A DNA stretch of 5,508 nucleotides, taken from the NCBI GenBank assembly GCA_012271065.1, contig JAAXHE010000320.1:1-5508 (forward strand), given 5' to 3'. Below are positions 1-4,204 of this stretch, piece after piece. Source of the DNA: Candidatus Latescibacterota bacterium. Lineage in GTDB: Bacteria; Latescibacterota; UBA2968; GCA-2709665. The translations under genes and the position numbers were made by a program. The notes under the pieces were generated by a model, which saw only the letters and a program-made list of their open reading frames with translations, ran no database searches and was not told where the DNA came from. The first letter of the stretch is position 1; every line of letters begins with the position of its first letter.

Positions 1-1
1 T

Positions 2-232
2 CGGGCGAGCACGCTTGCAACCTGTCTCCAGGCCGCGCCCAATTTCCAGCTAAGCGGGAAAGCGGCCAGGGACATCGTTGCCCGGCAGATCGGCACCATC
101 CGGGACGGATGGGACGACATCTGCGAGGAAGCCGCACTGACCGAACTGGAGCGCAACCTGTTTGGCCAGCGCATCTTTCTCAATGACTTTATCTTTGAAG
201 GCACGGTGAGAGAAGAATTTTCGAGAGTGTAG
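2..232 (+). CDS. C-terminal end of a HipA-family protein (5' end outside window)
   Basis: The frame is open from the left edge to a TAG at 230-232 and gives about 76 residues with no internal start, so this is the tail of a gene that begins before the window. The peptide reads roughly ..LQAAPNFQLSGKAARDIV.., then ..IRDGWDDICEEAALTELER.., then ..FGQRIFLNDFIFEG... The order 'AAP-F-L', an amphipathic helix with 'I..GWD..C.EA.L', and a closing 'R.FLN.F.FEG' resembles the end of HipA-family Ser/Thr kinase toxins, which I recognise from memory rather than from a search. HipA proteins phosphorylate targets such as glutamyl-tRNA synthetase and usually pair with a HipB-type repressor; the kinase core and any partner would lie upstream. 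No intrinsic terminator follows, so transcription may run toward the receptor gene. The family call is probable; the coding status is fairly secure. Confidence 0.6.
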   Translation, partial: RASTLATCLQAAPNFQLSGKAARDIVARQIGTIRDGWDDICEEAALTELERNLFGQRIFLNDFIFEGTVREEFSRV

Positions 233-237
233 AACAA
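227..237. promoter_or_regulatory. Distal operator-like site upstream of receptor 1
   Basis: GTGTAGAACAA shares the ten bases TGTAGAACAA with the site at 4075-4085 upstream of receptor 2. It differs at two positions from the perfect palindrome TTGTAGTACAA at 290-300. Its centre (232) is 63 bp from the proximal centre (295), which is six turns of B-DNA. It overlaps the stop codon of the upstream HipA-like gene. Function as an auxiliary repressor site is an inference from the recurrence. Confidence 0.5.
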
Positions 238-272
238 TGCAGGGACCACGGACCATAACTGCCATGAATATC

Positions 273-301
273 TTGTCATTTGTCTGTTTTTGTAGTACAA
301 A
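273..301 (+). promoter_or_regulatory. Putative sigma70 promoter of receptor 1
   Basis: A -35 box TTGTCA (273-278) is followed by a 17-bp spacer and a -10 box TACAAA (296-301). Transcription would start near 308 and give a leader of about 83 nt before the ATG at 391. The same -10 hexamer and the same spacing occur before receptor 2 (4110-4138), which supports both calls. The -10 overlaps the palindrome at 290-300, so repressor binding there would block RNA polymerase. Confidence 0.6.
289..301. promoter_or_regulatory. Proximal palindromic operator of receptor 1 (GntR/FadR-type consensus)
   Basis: TTTGTAGTACAAA is a perfect odd-length palindrome centred on base 295. Its 11-bp core TTGTAGTACAA recurs exactly at 4127-4137. 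It matches at every fixed position the consensus t.GTa.tAC.a described for FadR-subfamily GntR regulators. Lying on the -10 box fits a repressor site. The regulator gene is not in the window, and other families could bind a similar palindrome. Confidence 0.62.
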
Positions 302-379
302 CACCGGCTTTGCCGTGAGTCGGTGTTGTCTTGTTGCAACATGACGCTGCGGCCTTGGACCTGATACCTGACGTTTCAC

Positions 380-384
380 GGGGA
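380..384 (+). promoter_or_regulatory. Shine-Dalgarno that sets the start of receptor 1
   Basis: GGGGA lies 6 nt before the ATG at 391 and supports that start over the in-frame TTG at 331. It sits partly inside a small possible hairpin, GTTTC (373-377) with GAAAC (383-387), which could modulate access to the ribosome. The hairpin is weak, so I give it little weight. Confidence 0.6.
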
Positions 385-390
385 AACATC

Positions 391-2871
391 ATGCAGTTAT
401 TGAAGAAACTTGCCGTCAGGGGCGGCGCATTTGTTCTTGCCGTTTCTGTGCCATTGTCGACAATGGCCCAGATCGAGGAAATCGTTGTCACCGCCCAGCG
501 GCGCGAGGCATCCGCCCAGGACACCCCCATCGCCATCAACGCGCTGTCCGGCGATCAACTGGACGATTACGGCGTGATCGGCGCCGACGACCTGGAGCAG
601 TCCTTCGTCGGTATCACCACGAACAATTCCGGCCCGGTGAACGCCGGTATCTCCATCCGCGGCGTCGGAACGTCGAGCTTCCACGTCTCGACCCAGCAGT
701 CGGTTGCCGTCTACATCGACAACATCTACCAGATCTCGCCGGTCACCAGCGCCATCGCCGCGTTCGACATGGACCGCGTGGAGGTGCTGCGAGGCCCGCA
801 GAACACCCTGTACGGTCGCAACACGACTGGCGGGGCGATCAACTTCTATTCGCGCAGCGCCCAGGTCGGAGAAGAGGCCAACGGGTATGCGCGGGTCACC
901 GGCGGCAGCGGCGGAACGTTGAACTTCGAGGGCGCCTTCGGTGGCAGCCTCGGTGAAAACGTGGCGGGCCGGATCGCCGTGGCGTCGAACAACTACGACG
1001 GCATTCTCACCGCGATCAACGATGGCGAACCCACGGACACCCGCAATTCCTCTGGCTTCCGCGCCAGCCTGACCTGGGAGCCCACCGAAACCTTCAGCGT
1101 GATGGCGAAGTTCTCAAGCGGGTCCGCGGACGGCAAGGATGTCCCGCTGTTGGTGGATGGTCCGTACAGTGCCGACGGAACGGTCAACTGCCGGGCCTCG
1201 GTCAGTGCATGCCCCGATTACCACAATTACGCGTTCAACCCGGGACCTAACGACCGCACAGTCAGCTACATCCAGCCTGCGATCAATGCCACCCCCTACC
1301 TGGCAGAGCTGGACCGCGCAGGCCAATTGCTTCCCCATCCGGGCATGGCCGGGCGAAAGCTGTTCGCGCCCGGCGGTCACATGTACAACGATCTCGGCGA
1401 CGGCTACGAGTTCGACTACAACATCTTCAATCTCTACCTGACGGGTCAGGCCGGTCCGATCGAGATCACTTCGATCACTTCCAAGCTGGATCAGTACTAC
1501 CGGTATCACGCCTCGGGAACGATCCTGTCCTTCAACGCCAACCAACTAGGCGACTGGGATGTGCTGCAGCAGGAAGTGCGGTTCTCTTCGCCCGCCGAAA
1601 ACCGGGTTCGATGGGTCGGCGGCATCTACTACTCTTCCTCGGATTCGATCGAGGACACATGGGTCAACGTGCCCAATCTCCCGCCTTCACCCTCGAACTC
1701 GATCTTGATCGATGCGGAATTCCAGGCGCAATCCATATACAGCCAGTTCGATTTCGACATCAGCGAAGACCTGACGCTGACGCTCGGCGTGCGGTCCTCG
1801 GATGAAGAACTGGGGGCGCCGCCGACCGACGGTCGTTACGGCTACCGAAAGTTCTTCTGCCATCCGGCGGTTGGCGGGATGGGAACGGGCAATACCAGCG
1901 CCAACGTGGGCAACGACTTCGACCGTGATTTCCGGGTAAACAACACCGACTGGTGTCCGGAAATACCGTTGGGATGGGATGAGAATACGCCGGCGGCGAC
2001 AAGGGAAGTTCTGTTTGAACGCGCCGTTGGGCCGGCACAGAGTTTGTCGGAAGTCGGCTGGAACGCCATCCTGAGCTGGAATCCGCAGGACAACATGCTC
2101 CTGTACGCCTCACTCGGTCACGGCTTCAAAGGCGGAGCCCTGGACAATCGCGCGCTGGCCAATGGCGACAACCCCATCGGCCCCGAGTTCCTGGACTCCG
2201 TCGAGTTGGGCTTCAAGAGCCTGCTGGCTGACGGCAGGGTTCAGTTCAACGCCGCCTGGTATGACTATGCATGGCAGGATATCCAGCTCTTTGAAGTGTT
2301 TCCCGGCCCGCCTCCTCTGGGAGGTCCCCAGTTAAACAACATCACCGAAGCCGCGAGCTCGGGAGTCGAACTGGACGTCACCTTAGCGCCGACCGACGGC
2401 CTGTTCGTGAACCTTCAGGCGTTGTTCGCTGACGCCGAGGTCACCGACATCAGCGGCGTCTGCCGACCCGAGGTCGTCCAGTGCCTCACCGCGGCCCAGC
2501 CCGGCAAGTCCTTTGAAGGCAACCCGGGTTTGTCCTACAACGGCACGGTCGCCTACACGATGCCGGTGGGCAACGGTGAAGTGACGCTCATGGGGCGTTA
2601 CCGTTTCATCGAATCGCACTTCACCGCCCTGTCCAACGCGGTACGCGACACGATTCCCGACCTGGGGCTGCTGAACCTGCGCGCCACCTACAACTTCGGC
2701 GCGGAACAGGAGTACAGAGTCGCGCTGTACGGCAACAACGTCACCGGGGAACTCATGTGTCAGGGAATGGCGAACGGCCCTGGCCCGGGAGCCGAAACCT
2801 TCGGTTGCAACGTGGACCGAAATGCCAACGGCAACACCATATGGGGGCTGAGCTTCGAAGCCAACTTCTGA
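391..2871 (+). CDS. TonB-dependent outer-membrane receptor 1 (complete, 826 aa)
   Basis: This encodes an outer-membrane beta-barrel that imports a scarce substrate using energy from TonB-ExbB-ExbD. A signal peptide has K5-K6 and R10, a hydrophobic stretch to about residue 20, and probable cleavage after S-T-M-A26. The mature start carries a TonB box-like EEIVVTA (29-35). The plug spans roughly 45-155, with 'IRGVG' and the hallmark RGPQNTLYGRN (134-144) followed by TTGGAIN. The rest is barrel and ends in the C-terminal Phe used for BAM recognition. The length is normal for the family. The eight cysteines fall into four close pairs (267/274, 490/522, 691/698, 790/806), suggesting disulfides in surface loops. 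The ATG at 391 is chosen because it follows a GGGGA ribosome site and opens the signal peptide; the earlier TTG at 331 would bury that signal. The substrate is unknown. The gene is probably monocistronic, ended by the terminator at 2901-2927, and is probably controlled by the operator on its -10 box. Confidence 0.95.
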   Translation: MQLLKKLAVRGGAFVLAVSVPLSTMAQIEEIVVTAQRREASAQDTPIAINALSGDQLDDYGVIGADDLEQSFVGITTNNSGPVNAGISIRGVGTSSFHVSTQQSVAVYIDNIYQISPVTSAIAAFDMDRVEVLRGPQNTLYGRNTTGGAINFYSRSAQVGEEANGYARVTGGSGGTLNFEGAFGGSLGENVAGRIAVASNNYDGILTAINDGEPTDTRNSSGFRASLTWEPTETFSVMAKFSSGSADGKDVPLLVDGPYSADGTVNCRASVSACPDYHNYAFNPGPNDRTVSYIQPAINATPYLAELDRAGQLLPHPGMAGRKLFAPGGHMYNDLGDGYEFDYNIFNLYLTGQAGPIEITSITSKLDQYYRYHASGTILSFNANQLGDWDVLQQEVRFSSPAENRVRWVGGIYYSSSDSIEDTWVNVPNLPPSPSNSILIDAEFQAQSIYSQFDFDISEDLTLTLGVRSSDEELGAPPTDGRYGYRKFFCHPAVGGMGTGNTSANVGNDFDRDFRVNNTDWCPEIPLGWDENTPAATREVLFERAVGPAQSLSEVGWNAILSWNPQDNMLLYASLGHGFKGGALDNRALANGDNPIGPEFLDSVELGFKSLLADGRVQFNAAWYDYAWQDIQLFEVFPGPPPLGGPQLNNITEAASSGVELDVTLAPTDGLFVNLQALFADAEVTDISGVCRPEVVQCLTAAQPGKSFEGNPGLSYNGTVAYTMPVGNGEVTLMGRYRFIESHFTALSNAVRDTIPDLGLLNLRATYNFGAEQEYRVALYGNNVTGELMCQGMANGPGPGAETFGCNVDRNANGNTIWGLSFEANF

Positions 2872-2900
2872 TTCTTGTCAATACTCATGCCTGAAATTTG

Positions 2901-2927
2901 AACACCGCCTTCGGGCGGTGTTTTTTT
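2901..2927 (+). terminator. Rho-independent terminator of receptor 1
   Basis: A 9-bp perfect stem, AACACCGCC (2901-2909) and GGCGGTGTT (2914-2922), closes a stable TTCG tetraloop. It merges into a run of seven T (2921-2927). It begins 30 bp after the receptor stop codon. This is a strong, canonical intrinsic terminator and separates the receptor from the downstream arylsulfotransferase fragment. Confidence 0.95.
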
Positions 2928-2967
2928 CCTGTCTCAACTACACTGATCCGGTTTTCATTTTCACCAG

Positions 2968-3669
2968 GTGGTCAAGAATCATGGAGAGACAGAAAGACAG
3001 CGCAAGACCCGGACCAGGCATGGCGCCGGAATCTGGCCCGGCCGGAACCACGAGATTACGCTGAGTCTTGAAACAGGCGAGCAAGAGACCTATCTGCAGA
3101 CATTTCAACATGTTACCCCGGCCTTGCCGGAGAATCAGTCGGAGTTCCCCCTAATTGATGTCATCGTTTCTCAACCTGAGCGCATGGAACCCGGGATTAC
3201 CTATCTCACCCTTCGCCGCCGTGCATTGGGCATTGGCAGAACGCGGACCGAAAGGCAAAGGTCCTTTACGACCGGATGGGGCAAGGTGATCGCCATCGAC
3301 CATCGGGGCGACGTGGTGTGGTGGTTTGAGACAGATTCGCGCGTAGCCGGCATCGAGCGTCTCTTGAACGGAAACATTCTGATCCAGCGGGTGACCTCGT
3401 CAATGCTCGAGATAGACCTCTTGGGCAATATCATCGCCGAATACTACGCGGAAAAAACCCCTGATCACCCCACGGGACCGAATGCGATCAAGATTCAGGG
3501 AATAGATGTCCTGCATCATCAGCCCCATCAAATGTCAACCGGCGATTTCCTCGCTTTTTCGGCCTACGCTACTGTTTTCGAGGATTGGTATACCAGCGAT
3601 GCAGACCCTCTTGCGCCTCGCGACGACGTGCCCGTCATGGTGGATGAGCTGATCCAATACGATCCCTAA
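2968..3669 (+). pseudogene. Truncated arylsulfotransferase-like (ASST) fragment
   Basis: The 233-residue frame from a GTG resembles the N-terminal part of ASST proteins, periplasmic beta-propeller enzymes that move sulfate between phenols. Propeller-like signatures occur in order: 'EPGITYL' near 73, DHRGDVVWWFE (111-121), LLNGNIL (132-138), EIDLLGN (148-154), HHQPH (183-187) and DWYTSDADP (206-214). Family members are usually about 480-600 residues. This frame stops at 'ELIQYDP', where I would expect the next blade to begin, and no other frame after 3669 continues the match. The catalytic His of the C-terminal half is therefore absent. The 5' end is also poor: no signal peptide, and no ribosome site for the GTG. 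The ATG at 2981, preceded by AGGTGG (2966-2971), is in another frame and ends after 27 codons. Decay at both ends suggests a remnant. A short functional variant is less likely. Family assignment is from pattern memory. Confidence 0.6.
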
Positions 3670-3738
3670 TCCATCGGGAGCCTGTAAGAGCTTCGACCTG
3701 TTCCTGTCGCCAGGTTTTCTGCCCATCGACAGACACAT

Positions 3739-3773
3739 AGATGGGAGCGCTTTCCGCCACGACGCTCCCATCT
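3739..3773. terminator. Perfect hairpin between convergent genes, possible bidirectional terminator
   Basis: AGATGGGAGCG (3739-3749) and CGCTCCCATCT (3763-3773) form an 11-bp perfect stem with a 13-nt loop. It lies between the arylsulfotransferase fragment (+) and the small minus-strand ORF, where a shared terminator would be expected. Neither strand has a good T run afterward, so termination is uncertain. An alternative stem, CCCATC (3722-3727) with GATGGG (3740-3745), would compete with it. Confidence 0.4.
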
Positions 3774-3787
3774 CGAAATCGTTGAGT

Positions 3788-3916
3788 TCAAAAGTCAGGA
3801 TCGGCCCCCAGAATCCGACTGCCCTTGGCGCCTGTTTCGTGTGAGTTGGCGGCGGGCAGCACGAAAGCGAGAAGAACTGCGGCCTTGAGGATCCTGCCGA
3901 CTGGATTTGAGTCCAT
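3788..3916 (-). CDS. Small exported peptide, 42 codons, unknown function
   Basis: On the minus strand an ATG at 3916 opens 42 codons ending in TGA (3790-3788). AGGAG (plus-strand 3925-3929) sits 8 nt upstream, the best-placed ribosome site in the window. The peptide begins MDSNPVGRILK, followed by a hydrophobic core AAVLLAFVLPAA (12-23). This looks like a signal peptide with cleavage near residues 24-26. The mature part would be only about 17 residues, polar and ending GADPDF. About 64% of third codon positions are G or C (27 of 42), in line with coding sequence here. I recognise no family. It lies divergent to receptor 2 across a 288-bp control region and is followed by the hairpin at 3739-3773. 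It could be a genuine secreted microprotein, or the intact start of a gene whose remainder was lost in the same event that truncated the arylsulfotransferase fragment. Confidence 0.5.
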   Translation of the reverse strand: MDSNPVGRILKAAVLLAFVLPAANSHETGAKGSRILGADPDF

Positions 3917-3924
3917 TGACTATT

Positions 3925-3929
3925 CTCCT
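3925..3929 (-). promoter_or_regulatory. Shine-Dalgarno of the small ORF
   Basis: AGGAG on the minus strand lies 8 nt before the ATG at 3916. The wider string CAGGAGAATAG is also found on the plus strand at 4179-4189 in the leader of receptor 2. The good sequence and spacing are the main reason for believing the small ORF is translated. Confidence 0.55.
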
Positions 3930-3957
3930 GAACGTTTGCCGATACAGGGAGGCTACG

Positions 3958-4007
3958 CGGTCAGCGGCGTCATGCTCCGCTCCCGGCGGCGCCTGCCGAA
4001 CTGACCG
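3958..4007. repeat. Inverted repeat in the small ORF leader
   Basis: CGGTCAG (3958-3964) and CTGACCG (4001-4007) are perfect 7-bp arms around a 36-nt GC-rich centre. The centre has further partial pairing (GGCG at 3966-3969 with CGCC at 3990-3993) and a tandem GCTCCGCTCC. In a minus-strand transcript this would fold just upstream of the small ORF. A regulatory role is unproven. Confidence 0.35.
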
Positions 4008-4028
4008 AAGCCGCTACTCAGGATAGCA

Positions 4029-4047
4029 CCTCGCGAGGCACAGCCTC
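4029..4047. repeat. Overlapping GC-rich palindromes
   Basis: CCTCGCGAGG (4029-4038) is a perfect 10-bp palindrome. Overlapping it, GAGGC (4035-4039) pairs with GCCTC (4043-4047) across a 3-nt loop. The two folds exclude each other. They may be a protein site or part of the structured leader; chance in GC-rich DNA is also possible. Confidence 0.3.
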
Positions 4048-4074
4048 CGAACCAGGCGATTCACGGATTTCTTC

Positions 4075-4085
4075 TTGTAGAACAA
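4075..4085. promoter_or_regulatory. Distal operator-like site upstream of receptor 2
   Basis: TTGTAGAACAA is a near-palindrome with one mismatched pair beside the centre (4080). It shares ten bases with the distal site before receptor 1 (228-237). Its centre is 52 bp from the proximal operator centre (4132), about five helical turns. It lies 24 bp upstream of the -35 box. It could be a looping partner site or serve the divergent small ORF. Confidence 0.5.
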
Positions 4086-4109
4086 AATGGTGGTCAACTA
4101 GGAAACAAA

Positions 4110-4138
4110 TTGAAAAATAACAGTTCTTGTAGTACAAA
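4110..4138 (+). promoter_or_regulatory. Putative sigma70 promoter of receptor 2
   Basis: A -35 box TTGAAA (4110-4115), a 17-bp spacer and a -10 box TACAAA (4133-4138) lie in the AT-rich part of the region. Transcription would start near 4145 and give a leader of about 60 nt. The boxes and their overlap with the operator match the promoter at 273-301 base for base in arrangement. Confidence 0.6.
4127..4137. promoter_or_regulatory. Proximal palindromic operator of receptor 2 (GntR/FadR-type consensus)
   Basis: TTGTAGTACAA is identical to the palindrome at 290-300, and the identity extends one base further to TTGTAGTACAAA. It covers the first five bases of the -10 box, as in receptor 1. It fits the FadR-subfamily consensus t.GTa.tAC.a. 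A repressor bound here would prevent initiation. The regulator is not in the window. Confidence 0.62.
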
Positions 4139-4204
4139 TTACATACCAGAACTCAAGTTCAGCTTCTTGTTACCAGAACAGGAGAATAGAGGGGAGACCA
4201 GACC

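Larger units (their letters stand above)
3917..4204. promoter_or_regulatory. Divergent control region between the small ORF and receptor 2
   Basis: This 288-bp stretch has two halves. Bases 3931-4060 are GC-rich and full of inverted repeats, and would form the leader of the small minus-strand ORF. Bases 4070-4160 are AT-rich and hold two operator-like sites and the receptor 2 promoter. I see no clear sigma70 promoter for the small ORF; the best candidate is a weak extended -10 (TGCTATCCT on the minus strand, plus-strand 4019-4027). No tRNA, terminator or further credible gene is visible. Confidence 0.5.

Noticed and set aside
243..255. Direct repeat GGACCA/GGACCA upstream of receptor 1
   Set aside because: Only six bases, not repeated before receptor 2, and expected by chance.
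300..327. Hairpin AACACCG / CGGTGTT between the operator and the receptor 1 start
   Set aside because: The left arm starts in the -10 box and ends before the expected transcription start near 308, so the RNA would not contain the full stem.
50..379. 109-codon minus-strand frame near the left end
   Set aside because: It lies opposite the HipA-like tail and runs through the receptor 1 promoter and operators. It has no recognisable domain.
331..390. Upstream TTG start for receptor 1 adding 20 residues
   Set aside because: It would bury the signal peptide behind a polar extension and lacks a ribosome site. The ATG at 391 has both a ribosome site and a proper signal sequence.
4075..4100. Minus-strand promoter with TTGACC as -35 and TACAAG as -10
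   Set aside because: The spacer is only 12 bp, too short for a sigma70 promoter, and no alternative -10 lies at the proper distance.
3920..4189. 11-bp inverted copy of CAGGAGAATAG at 3920-3930 and 4179-4189
   Set aside because: Both copies are centred on Shine-Dalgarno sequences, and an 11-mer match is not improbable in a window of this size. It does not extend further, so I do not call it mobile-element termini.
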